Assembly: GCA_002104905.1 (NCBI GenBank)
Contig: MCFE01000392.1
Span: 1 to 64,000 of the forward strand
Source of the DNA: Basidiobolus meristosporus CBS 931.73
Taxonomy: Eukaryota; Basidiobolomycota; Basidiobolomycetes; Basidiobolales; Basidiobolaceae
Length of the DNA: 64,000 nt
Reading direction: 5' to 3'
Shown here: in pieces, positions 55,268 through 64,000 of the stretch
Position numbering within the stretch: the stretch's first letter is position 1
How the letters are laid out: each line of letters starts with the position of its first letter
Translations under genes and position numbers: made by a program
The notes under the pieces: model-generated
The model's database searches: none
Told to the model about the DNA's origin: nothing
The model's input: the letters and a program-made list of their open reading frames with translations, nothing else

Positions 55268-55506
55268 TTAGTTACAGATTTCCTATTTGATTATAGACTT
55301 GTGAGTCAAGCATCAATAAAAATACTAAGTCTTTGTTTGAGTTTGATTTTTGCAACATAATCATGGGATACATGGCAATTGATGGAGATTCATTCATAAT
55401 GCAGGAAAAATCAGATAAATAAAGCTGCTTGTGCCAAATTAAATCAATTCACCTCAGCCCAATCACCTACCAATTTTATTATGACTTACTCATCTGAATG
55501 ATGCTT
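55268..55506. promoter_or_regulatory. Divergent intergenic region of the Harbinger-like element
   Basis: About 240 bp of AT-rich sequence between the two divergent genes. By position it should hold both promoters. I see no convincing paired TATA boxes or other named site. Confidence 0.3.
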
Positions 55507-56368
55507 TTTCATCATTCCCATAATTACCACTGAATTTCCTTTTGACACACTAGAGGAGATCTATATCAAGCACTGTGGACCATCTGCCCTAATCTACTCA
55601 AGGAGATCCCTTGTTAAGCTTCTGTGGTACTACAAGAACTATTGCCCCACAAGGCTTCATTCCACCATCCATTGCAACAAAAGTCCTAGAGGCTTTTACT
55701 CCCAGCTGATAGCAATGGAGAACCACCTTGCAGAGGGTATGAATGACCTAGAGCAAGCTTGGAATACTAGGTTCAGAAGCTCCAATAGACTTCCATATCC
55801 CAGAGTGTTCAGCAGCAGGTTCCATATAAGGAGTATTTTGAATAACTTCCCAGTCAGGATTAGCAGACCTTCTAGAGGGCAGAGGCACTTTTATTCTGGC
55901 AAGTACAAGGCACCCTGTGTGAAGTTTCAAGCACTGTTGAGCATTGAGGGTAACATCATCTGGTTTAGTGGGCCTTTTGCTGGAAGTAGGCATGACAAAG
56001 CACTCTGGGTAGAGAATCATCCGCAACTCAGTAGAGGGGAGAAATGTATGGCAGACTTAACTTATATAGGAGAGGATTGCTGGAGATTAGGATGTATTAC
56101 AGCATATAGGAAGCCAAGGAATGGTGTGCTTAGCAGGAAGCATAAGCTCTACAATGAGATTTTTAATCATTTCAGAGCAAGGGTAGAGCACACATTTGGA
56201 TATCTGAAGAGATTCAGCCTATTGGCAGATAAATACAGAGGAAAGTCATTTATAGGAGAAAAAATCAGAATAGGTAAAATAGTTAAGATACTTATCAATG
56301 CACAGTATACTCACACAAGAAGACATGCACTGAGAGAAGTGTGTCTGGGCATTATGAAGAGTAAATAA
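55507..56368 (+). pseudogene. PIF/Harbinger-type DDE transposase
   Basis: The frame is open from 55507 (ATG at 55715) to 56368, about 287 codons. The core reads ISRPSRGQRHFYSGKYKAP, VKFQALLSIEGNIIWFSGPF, AGSRHDKALW, CMADLTYIGED and ARVEHTFGYLKRFSLLADKY. This is the layout of DDE_Tnp_4 transposases: the second catalytic Asp is in MADLTYIG and the Glu in RVEHTFG. The first Asp, expected in a DG or DC motif just before FPVRIS, is missing (LNNFPVRIS). The N-terminal DNA-binding part is short or absent. The frame is surprisingly open for a relic, but the missing Asp argues against activity. GAATAAAATTACC at 56408 may be a polyadenylation signal. Confidence 0.72.
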
Positions 56369-56514
56369 AGCAAGGAAAGCACTATTCCAAGCAACATAAG
56401 TAAGATTGAATAAAATTACCAGTAACTATATCCTACCACTGGCATTATGGTAGAAATCCAGCACTCTAAACAGGCTGGCACTATGTGGCACTATCCAACA
56501 TAACAAGTCTAATA
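56369..56514. other. Spacer between DDE transposase and duplicated partner gene
   Basis: 146 bp with the DDE gene's likely 3' untranslated part. Nothing else is recognised, and I could not find the element's terminal inverted repeat. Confidence 0.3.
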
Positions 56515-57977
56515 AATAAGTGGCTTTTGATTGGTTCCCTGCCAATTTGCTCATTTTCTGATGCCAGACACTCTACTACCTCCTATGCTTGTGTGCATTG
56601 ACTGTCTATTGCATCTTTTTTGCACTCCTTACTTCCTGACTGAACAATTTCTCTTACTTTTCATGCATACAAATTGATTTATTTCTGTCAAAACTTCAGT
56701 TGTACCTCAATTGCCAATTGCATTGACCTACACAAGTCCCTATACCCTACACTAACATTAAGCCCAATCCCACACTCAACAACTAACTTCATTAAAATCC
56801 ACCTCTCAATAAGTATTTCTGCTGTAATGTTCTGGTTGCATGACTTTGGCAGGAACCAAACAGCTTTATGCCACGGCTCATTCACTGGTTCCCACTCATC
56901 TTGGTCTTCAGCTGGCACTGCAAGGTCTAGCACCTAATCTGCCAGTCTTTGCAATAAATCCTTGCAATCTTCAAGTGCATTTTCTTGAGCACGGCTCTTA
57001 AAAAAGTGTTGCAACCTCTTGGTGTGCCTATGAATGTTCACAAATTCCACTGAAGGCATCATGATAGTCTTTTGAGCTCTTGACATTGTAGTCTTTTCTG
57101 TCAGTGGGATCTCCATGCTGTCAACAATGGAGGATGTGGAGGCTATGGTAGACAAATTTTCTTTTTCTACAAACTCATCCACCTTGCTGGAATGTGGCTT
57201 AACTGGTGGTGCTCTCAACTCTTTTGAAAACTGCTGTTTTCTTGTTGGTAATTCTTCTTGACCATGCTGGGATTTAGTCTGTCCCAGGCTTGCAATGTAA
57301 ATTTGCAAGAACTGCAGTTTCTTTTGCATGCTTCCCTGTCTCAGGCATGGATAGACATCTTTTGCTTTACCTTTTTCTTTATCATAGCCAGGTCTCTCAC
57401 TTCTACTCTGCTTGAGTGCTTCTTGTAATAAACTACTTTTTCTCCTTGATAAATTCTGCTCTGAAGCATCTGTTTTGGCCTGCTTGTCCCTTGCTGGCAC
57501 TCTTCTGGCAACCTGATGTTTCTTTTCTGCTTGTTTTGAGCTCTCAACCATAGTTGTGATGGGCTCCTGTAAAAGCCACGGGTTTTTATCACTGCCAGGT
57601 CCTTCACTGGTACTTTGACTAGGTGCCTCTTTAATTGTACTACACTTTTTCCTTGATAAATGTTGTGCTGGCACATTTGTGTCTGCCTGCCTGTCCCTAA
57701 TTGGCACTTTTCCAGCTACCTGACATCTCTTTGGTGCTTGTCAAGAGCTTTTGGCCCTGCTTTTAACAGGCTCTTGGGGAAGCTGCTGGTTTTTAGCCAT
57801 GGCACCCTTGTTCTTCTGCCTTTGATAGTTTTTGCTATTCTTAAGATACTTTCTTAGCATACCAATGCTGGCCCAAAATACATTTGCCTGTTTGTATCCA
57901 GATAATGCTCATGGAACAAGTCAAGTGCATTCTGCTTGGCCTTGAGTTCCTGATGGTCCCATAGTATTCCAGCCTTA
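56515..57977 (-). pseudogene. Tnp2-partner gene 3' half, duplicated unit 1
   Basis: Minus-strand unit of about 1.46 kb that repeats 58144-59606 in direct orientation. It contains an open stretch (57707-56934) of lysine-rich repeats: MPIRDRQADTNVPAQHLSRK, then EKKHQVARRVPARDKQAKTD, then QNLSRRKSSLLQEALKQS. It continues to HTKRLQHFFKSRAQENALED and, after a stop, VLDLAVPAEDQDEWEPVNEP. Its upstream boundary (CCAGCCTTA, near 57977) and downstream boundary (AAGTGGCTTTTG, near 56520) recur in unit 2. The function of the protein is unknown. Confidence 0.6.
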
Positions 57978-58143
57978 CCCTATGAAAGATTATTGAGATA
58001 ATCCCATCAAAAGGCTGTCACAAAGTTAAAGTCCTGTGACTAAGAGGTACTGATCCTGTCAGGACACCATCCAGAGACCGTTGAAAAGTAATTGCACCCC
58101 AGATTTCACAAAAAATATAGTCAAAATATTTCATCTCAACAAT
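57978..58143 (+). repeat. Inverted scrap of partner-gene 3' region between the duplicated units
   Basis: Plus-strand match to 48334-48455 (GACTAAGAGGTA, GTCAGGACACC, AATTGCACCCCAGATTTC). It is inverted relative to the two flanking units, so the duplication was accompanied by an inversion or by template switching. Confidence 0.55.
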
Positions 58144-60349
58144 GTCTAAGTGGCTTTTGAATGGTTCCCTACCAATTTGCTCACTTTCTGATCCCAGACA
58201 CTCTATTGCCTCCTACATTTGTGTGAATTGATTGGCTATTGCCTCTTTTTCACTCTCCTTGCTTCCTGACTCAATTGTTTCTCTTACTTTTCATGCATAC
58301 AAATTGATTATTTCTGTTGAAGCATCAGTTGAACTTCAATTGCCAATTGCATTGACCTATACAAGTCCCTATACCCTACACAAACATTGAGCCCAATCCC
58401 ACACTCAACAACTAACTCCATTAAAATCCACCTCTCAATAATTATTTCTGCTGTAATGCTCTGGTTCCACAACTTTGGCAGGAACCCAATGCCTTTGTGC
58501 CACGGTTCATTCACTGGTTCCCACATGTCCTGGTCTTCAGCCAGCACTGCAAGGTCTAGTACCTCATCTGCCAATCCTTGCACTAAATCCTTGCAATATT
58601 CCAGTGCATTTTCTTAAGCACTGCTCTTGAAAAAGTGCTGCAACCTCTTGGTGTGCCTATTAATGTTCCAAAATTCTACTGAAGACATTGTCATTGTCTT
58701 TTGAGCTTTTAACATTGTAGCCTTGTCTGTAAGTGGGATCTCCACTCTGTCAACAATGGAGGATGTGGAGGCTGTGGTAGACAAATTGCCTTTTTCAGCA
58801 AACTCATCTAACTTGTTGGAGTGTGGCTCAACTGGCTGTGCTTCCAACTCTTTTGAAAACAGCTGTTTTCTTGTTGGTAATTCTTCCTGGCTATGATGGG
58901 ATTCAGTCTGTTCTGGGCTTGCGGCATTAATTGGCAAGAACTGCAGTTTTTTTTGCATGCCTCCCTGTCTCAAGCTTAGGTTGACATTTTTCCCTTCACC
59001 TTATCCTTTATCACTGCCAGGTCTTTCACTGCTACTTTGTCTGAGTGCTTCTTGTAACAAACTACATTTCTCCTTCATATACTCTACTCTGATGCATCTG
59101 TTTTTGCCTGCTTGTCCCTTGCTGGCACTCTTCTGGCAACCTGATGTTTCTTTTCTGCTTGTTTTGAGCTCTCAGCCATAGTTGTGACAGGCTCCTGTAA
59201 AAGCAGCTGGTTTTTATCACTGCCAGGTCCTTCACTGCTACTTTGACTTAGTGCTTCTTGAGTGGTCCTACGCTTTTTCCTTGATAAATGTTGTGCTGGT
59301 GCATCTGTGTCTGCCTGCTTGTCTCTAATTGGCATTTTTCCAGCTACTTGATGTCTCTTTGATGCTTGTCTGGAGCTTTCAGCCCTGCTTGTAACAGGCT
59401 CTTGATGAAGCCACTTGCTTTTAGCCATGGCACCCTTGTCCTTCTGCCTATGATAGTTCTTGCTATTCTTAAGATATTTACTTAGCATACCAAGGCTGGC
59501 CCAATATCTGATTGCCTGCTTAAATCCAGGATAATGCTCATGGAACAAGTCAAGTGCATTCTGCTTGGCCTTGAGTTCCTGATAGTCCCAAGGTATGCCA
59601 GCCTTAAGGTGATGGTGTGCTAGACTTCTGATGGCCTATTGTATATTAGCCCACTGTTCATTATTGCACTCAACAGCTTCACAGATCTTCAATGACTTTT
59701 GATTTTTAGGCTTTGGTATAAACACCTTATTTTTTTCCTACCACACTGTGTTAGGTTTTTCTGTGGGCTTTATCTTTGGGCACTGTTGTTGTGCTACAAA
59801 GACGGTACAGTGTTCCACTGCTGTTACATCAGGAAATGACTCATTTCTTGGCTGTGACATTTAGCTACTGAGTTCCTTCTTTGCAGCAAAGATACTGCTT
59901 TCTCTACCTGTGATATTAGTTGCTCTACACATATTATCCACTCATCCTGATTCTGGACTATCTCCTGATTTCTCTGGGCCATTACATCTATCCAATCAGC
60001 CACTGTACCTGATTGCTTCATTAATGCCTTGGTATGAGCTGACTACACACTTGTTAATATGGGTGTGGAGATGTTATCAGGGCCACTTGCTGGTCTTCAA
60101 CTGAAGGTACTGCGTTTGCTACATTCTCATCTGCCTGAGCATAATGGTCAGCTTGTGGCTCTGCAGAGGTTCTCAATTGTCCGCATTATTACCTTCAATG
60201 GGCATACTGTCCACAGGACCTTTTTTGGATGTAGCCCTGCTTGTTGCACTGAATGTCAAAGCAAGCTGTTGTTCAACCATTCTTTTGTTGCTACTAGCAG
60301 TGGGGTTTGGTTGGGAACCAGAAAAGTTTACTATATTTTGTGGCAGCAT
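58144..60349 (-). pseudogene. Tnp2-partner gene, copy with its own start and duplicated unit 2
   Basis: The minus-strand start at 60349 reads MLPQNIVNFSGSQPNPTASS, then EQQLALTFSATSRATSKKGP. The helical stretch follows near 60020-59905 (VADWIDVMAQRNQEIVQNQD, ISQVEKAVSLLQRR). The conserved block IPWDYQELKAKQNALDLFHE is at 59606-59540, GFKQAIRYWASLGMLSKYLK at 59525-59465, and the lysine-rich repeats at 59400-59084. The remaining half goes to 58308 (EDQDMWEPVNEPWHKGIGF). Several stops and shifts are present. This copy gives the clearest order of the whole gene. It is divergent from the Tnp2 start at 60571. Confidence 0.58.
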
Positions 60350-60570
60350 ATATATGGAAGTGAGTCAAACCAAAGGGGAAATAGTGTTACATATATGTGT
60401 GTATGTAGTGCCACAACTTTGTTTATAATGCTTACTATGGCAGGTCATCATTGAATCTTACCTTCATGTAGGTGCAATGTCTCAAATACAGATTGTCTTA
60501 AGTTCATATGAGTATTGACCAAAAAGTGATATAAAAGCATTATGTTGTTGAAGGTCCAACTGTTTGCCCC

Positions 60571-60729
60571 ATGGATAAGACCACTTTGACTGAACGCCGT
60601 AAGAGAAGAGAAAAAAGTCCATGTGGCTATTGTGGCAAGCCTCCCTGCCATGAAGCATGCAGACAGCATAGGAAGTATTACAAGGATCACAGCCAGTGTT
60701 TTGCCACCCAAGTCATATTTGACCATTAA
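60571..60729 (+). pseudogene. Tnp2 transposase N-terminal zinc-finger segment
   Basis: A clean 52-codon frame, MDKTTLTERRKRREKS, then CGYCGKPPCHEACRQHRKYY and KDHSQCFATQVIFDH, then TAA. The cysteines and histidines (C-X2-C, HEAC, RQH) look like a small zinc-binding module. The copy at 26893 ends at the same stop, so either that stop arose in a shared ancestor or a short separate product was made. Sequence after 60760 is replaced by an LTR fragment. Confidence 0.6.
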
Positions 60730-60759
60730 TTGATCACTACTGTACCAACATTATCTTGC

Positions 60760-61049
60760 TGTCATGATCACATGACAACCATGAACACCCATGCCAAGTT
60801 TCAGCTTCCTAGCTCAAATTCTAAGAGATTCCCTTGGAACCTTCTACCACTTTCCAGAAAGTTCCTGACCATTCCAAACCATTGTTACACAGTGGAACAT
60901 TCCATGGAAGCTTCCCATTGTCTTTTTCATAATCCAGTACCATATATGAAAATACCAGGTCACATGACTTAGTCATATGTTCAGGTGACCCAATCCATTT
61001 CCCCATCCTATCTCAGTGCCTTGCCTTCTATATTATTATCCCCAGCACC
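60760..61049 (+). repeat. Truncated LTR of the element C family
   Basis: 290 bp matching 17205-17502, starting TGTCATGATCACATGACA and ending in TTATTATCCCCAGCACC. The last 230 or so bases of the LTR are missing. The junction at 61049 goes straight into the Tnp2 core. About 0.9 kb of Tnp2 is missing across this insertion. Confidence 0.75.
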
Positions 61050-61336
61050 CTGGGCCTAAATCACCGTCAAACTTGGATTGCTACCTGTATCCATTGCTGG
61101 ATGAATTTTGTGTGCTTTCCAGCAGGATAACAGCTAGTGGCTGTCATGTAAAAGTGCATATTTTTTTCTGCATTGGATTTACCGCAGCCATTAGCAAGAT
61201 AGCAGGTTATTCCAGGCACAATGGATGGTATTGCTGTCAAATGTGTGAGATCCAGGGGATTTACTCCATAACTCACACACATTATTATTACTCAAACACT
61301 GGCACTAAGAACATCATTTTTCCACAGAGAGAACGT
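61050..61336 (+). pseudogene. Tnp2 transposase core fragment
   Basis: Reads GPKSPSNLDCYLYPLLDEF, CVLSSRITASGCHVKVHI, AISKIAGYSRHNGWYCCQMC, then EIQGIYSITHTHYYYSN and FPQRE. These are the same conserved Tnp2 blocks as at 27984-28260. It is cut at 61336 by element D, where the other copy continues ACATACAGAAG. Confidence 0.72.
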
Positions 61337-62416
61337 TGTAGTGGGGTCACAGTGACACCCACAGGCAGATGTGCTCATTCTTATGCATTCACTTCCCTAA
61401 AAAGGATTACCCCGCCTATATTATTATCATCCCAAATTTGCAATATTTCCTATTTTTGTCTATGTGATTATTACTATGCAACCTGACAAACTATTTGTCC
61501 CTATTAACCCATTGCACAAGCTATTCTTATTCCTTGCCGAGATGCCAAGATAAGATAGTTACCTTATAAGGCAAGTACCCCAACAGTGCCCATGTCACGT
61601 GACCATCTTGGTTTCATAATCCCCCATCTCACTACCATAAGAGGCAACCACATGACACAGAGGTTTCATGTTACCACTACCTGATTGGCTAGGTGCTACT
61701 ATATCTCATGGAACAATCCGCCAAGAATTTGCGCTATTTTTAGTACACAAAGACATGATTGGTTGTCTACTACCTTCTGGAAACTTCCGGAAAGTATTTT
61801 CTAGCAAGAAATTGAGCAGCAAAAAAAGTATATAAGGGAGGCTATCCCTTAAAATAAATCATCCCTCTTCCAATATTCCGACTTATTGATTAGTGAGATC
61901 ACCGCTACCTATTACCACTATTTTCTGACTCAGACCTGACAACACTCCCAGGAAACCGCGCTGACAGCCAACTGACCTTGGAGGCACTACTTGTGAGGAA
62001 TACTCAGAGTAGGTATATTTTATTATATTTGTTTGTTTTCCCAAGTTTGTTCTTGTACAGGCAAAGATACTTTTCAGTCTTTGTAACTATTGGTCAAAGC
62101 TGCATTCTTATCAAGTCCCTGTTGGTGGAGTTTACAGTTGTTTTGACTTTGGAAGCTTTAGTACATTGTCATCTCAAAGGACGTCGAAGCCATTATAAAC
62201 TTTTGTTAAGACGCCAACTAAGTTGGGGATTGTAGTTCAATAGTTTTCCCTTGACAAGCTTGAGGCTTTATCCCCCATCACATTAGATTAGACAAAAGAC
62301 CCAGTATTCCTAGCAAGCTTTTGCCAGAGGTTATTGCACCCAGTGAACACCCCACACACATTCACACTTGAGAAGTGTTGGCCGTATTTTCCCCTTTGGA
62401 CTTATACACCACCACA
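61337..62416 (+). repeat. 5' LTR of gypsy element D (1080 bp)
   Basis: TGTAGTGGGGTCACAG to ATACACCACCACA. Nearly identical to 8290-9368. It keeps several CpGs that are lost in the left LTR of A. Confidence 0.92.
61829..61835 (+). promoter_or_regulatory. TATA box in the LTR of element D
   Basis: TATATAA within AAAGTATATAAGGGAGGC, about 490 bases into the LTR. The same box is present in both LTRs of A. A second TATAAGG lies at about 61564. The position fits a U3/R promoter, but the start site is not established. Confidence 0.5.
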
Positions 62417-62438
62417 TATTTGGCACCCAACGTGGGGG
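62417..62438 (+). other. Primer-binding site of element D
   Basis: TATTTGGCACCCAACGTGGG follows the LTR. TGGCACCC could pair with a tRNA ending GGGTGCCA. The tRNA is not identified. Confidence 0.6.
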
Positions 62439-62556
62439 GTTCATACAAGCTCCCTAGGACCCAACAAGATTTACCTGAAGATTTGAGCCGTTACCCATTT
62501 ATTGAAACAAGACTACCGATATTATCAAGACTAAAACACCAACCTACCTACCCAAA

Positions 62557-64000
62557 ATGAACTCTATGCCGTTACCACTCTCACATGGAGCCCCACAGTT
62601 TGATGGAAAGAATGTGGAGAGCTTCATATTCAAATGGGAGAAGCTCTGCAAGATGTGCAGCCTATCTGAACAAGAAATGGCTGAAGACTTCCCCTACTAC
62701 TGCACCGATGATATTACTACTAAGCTTCTCAGACAAGGAGACATTCTGACTGACTGGACCTTAATGAAGACCTACCTACAGGCCAAGTATGGCAGACCCC
62801 AGATATACTATGGAATTGAAGACCTCAGACACTTTGGGAGGATGGGACTCTCCAAGCTACCAATTGAAGAGTTCATTCAACAATATGAAGATATGGCCAA
62901 GCCACTCCTAGAGTCCCAGGCGATAACTGAGTTTACCATGACACTTTACCTTGCACAAGGGCTTCCCCAGGAGTTGGCAAGGAAAGTTGACCTACATGCA
63001 GCCAAGGATGACAAGTCTGGCATTCCTTGCTTTGCAGAGATGAAACGTGTACTCCTAGAGGCAAAGCAAACTTCTACCTTTATGAGACTCCTGACATCTA
63101 ATCTGCCAGACCAGCCAACCAAGGAGCTAAAGAGTGCTGTTGCTGACAATCAGACCTACACTACCGACAGAATTGACCAACTTGCTGAACAGCTACAAAA
63201 GCTAGCCCTCAAGGTTAATGGCTCAGCTGAGGTAGCTACTGAGGGCCAAAGAGCTTTGCCTAGACACTGCATTTGGTGTGACTCTACTCAGCATGCCAGA
63301 CGTGAATGCTCAGAGCTTAGCCAGCTACTTAGAGAAGGAACAGTACAGTTTGATGCTGATGGAATGCTTGCTGATAAGGAAGGAGAAAGGATTCCCACTA
63401 ATTTCCGAAGAGGCGGAATGAGAGCCCTTTTCCAGAAGTCTGACTCAGCAGCTAGAAAGATTACTGTTGATGCCCCTATTGATACTCATACAGTGAGTCC
63501 AAACAGCCCTGACAACAGAAAATACGAAGTAGACACCTTTGCTACTAAGAGACACCTTCCTGAAGAACCTGTCAAACCCATCCTTAGAAGACCACGATTT
63601 GAAGAGCCTGAGGTTATTATTGACAAGAGGCCTGGAACACTGCCTACTCAAGACCCATTACCTCACTTTCAGATGACCTCAAAGATAGCAGGCTACTCAA
63701 GCCCCCAATTGATTACTGAGAAACTACTGAAGCAGAACCTCACTTTGTCAGTTGGAGAAATCATGAGTGTATCACCGTCTGTTAGGAAGACCTTTGATGA
63801 GCAGCTTAGAACAAGAAGACAAGCTGTTGAACATATGGACACCCATATAATCCAGACAAACCATGAAGACCACAAAAAGGATGACACCGCTACCAAATAC
63901 AAGACCTTTTACTCAGTTGCAACTGCTGTGGTGAAAGGGTATATATATGATGACCCTGTTGACTGCCATATTGACAGTGGTTCAGAGATTTGTGTTATGC
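62557..64000 (+). CDS. gag-pol: Fused Gag-Pol of gypsy element D (partial, open to window end)
   Basis: Starts MNSMPLPLSHGAPQFDG at 62557 and stays open for 481 codons to the window edge. Gag has the zinc knuckle CIWCDSTQHARREC near residue 240. Near 63740 the frame passes from KQNLTLSVGEIMSVSPSV straight into protease, whereas copy A has one extra base there. The last residues are the protease site HIDSGSEICVM, with the usual DSGS rather than A's DSGL. This suggests the family makes one Gag-Pol protein without frameshifting. It is the best candidate in the window for an active autonomous helper of element B; its remaining Pol lies outside. Confidence 0.9.
   Translation, partial: MNSMPLPLSHGAPQFDGKNVESFIFKWEKLCKMCSLSEQEMAEDFPYYCTDDITTKLLRQGDILTDWTLMKTYLQAKYGRPQIYYGIEDLRHFGRMGLSKLPIEEFIQQYEDMAKPLLESQAITEFTMTLYLAQGLPQELARKVDLHAAKDDKSGIPCFAEMKRVLLEAKQTSTFMRLLTSNLPDQPTKELKSAVADNQTYTTDRIDQLAEQLQKLALKVNGSAEVATEGQRALPRHCIWCDSTQHARRECSELSQLLREGTVQFDADGMLADKEGERIPTNFRRGGMRALFQKSDSAARKITVDAPIDTHTVSPNSPDNRKYEVDTFATKRHLPEEPVKPILRRPRFEEPEVIIDKRPGTLPTQDPLPHFQMTSKIAGYSSPQLITEKLLKQNLTLSVGEIMSVSPSVRKTFDEQLRTRRQAVEHMDTHIIQTNHEDHKKDDTATKYKTFYSVATAVVKGYIYDDPVDCHIDSGSEICVM

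Larger units (their letters stand above)
61337..64000 (+). mobile_element. Gypsy element D (sister of A), 3' part beyond the window
   Basis: The 5' LTR is at 61337-62416, the primer-binding site at 62417-62438, and a gag-pol frame open to the last base. The base pairs before the LTR read AACGT. It is almost identical to element A but without the Gag frameshift, and its primer-binding site retains the CpG. It interrupts a Tnp2 core fragment. Confidence 0.92.

Noticed and set aside
1-64000. tRNA, rRNA or centromere satellite content
   Set aside because: No cloverleaf-type A and B boxes, rRNA-like stretches or short tandem satellite arrays were noticed on reading; a dedicated scan was not possible.

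Overview
The window holds only transposable elements. I found no intact host gene, no tRNA, no rRNA and no CRISPR array. The base composition is AT-leaning and strikingly poor in CG dinucleotides. The element types point to a filamentous fungus, most likely a basidiomycete: Ty3/gypsy elements including a chromodomain type, Ty1/copia elements, degenerate CACTA-type Tnp2 transposases, and a PIF/Harbinger-type DDE transposase. The species cannot be named from the sequence.

Layout. 1-2158: fragments of a Tnp2 transposon and an old copia copy on the minus strand. 2294-9368: gypsy element A (minus; gag, pol and two LTRs). 9369-17726: chromodomain gypsy element C (plus), lacking its 5' end and interrupted at 9754-13370 by element B, a Gag-protease-only gypsy element whose two 804-bp LTRs read as identical. 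17737-18261: an inverted Tnp2 piece. 18262-23840: a pile of decayed copia and gypsy fragments and solo LTRs. 23890-26483: a decayed relative of element C. 26484-31436: a Tnp2 transposon copy with its divergent partner gene, followed by a Harbinger partner-gene fragment. 31437-36375: gypsy element E (minus). 36376-43760: an old copia (G1) split by the nearly intact copia F1 (37274-41959). 44168-48700: a Tnp2 transposon copy (minus) whose catalytic core has been replaced by a fragment of a RACK1-type WD40 gene, plus its divergent partner gene (plus). 49211-53893: copia F2 (minus). 53899-56368: a Harbinger-like pair, partner gene (minus) and DDE transposase (plus). 56515-60729: a partner gene carrying a tandem 1.46-kb duplication, and a Tnp2 start. 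61337-64000: element D, a sister of A, whose fused gag-pol frame is still open at the window edge.

Stratigraphy. Five insertions can be read from target duplications or paralogous empty sites: B into C, F1 into G1, E into the Tnp2/Harbinger tail, F2 into the paralogous tail, and a solo LTR into G2. D also interrupts a Tnp2 copy. The youngest layers are B, D, F1, E, A and F2. The oldest are the Tnp2 and Harbinger remnants and the copia pieces at 830-2158 and 18262-21062. Many differences between paired LTRs, and some stop codons, are C-to-T or G-to-A changes at CpG, consistent with cytosine methylation and deamination.

How the parts relate. The gypsy elements A, B and D share LTR ends, primer-binding site and polypurine tract, so B could be mobilised in trans by A/D-type enzymes. 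In every Tnp2 copy whose start is present, a second gene begins about 0.2 kb away on the opposite strand, which suggests a two-gene DNA transposon. The observations most worth following are the RACK1 capture with a retained intron, a possible snoRNA remnant in that intron, the Gag-protease-only element, and a CpG-centred target site for the A/B/D family.
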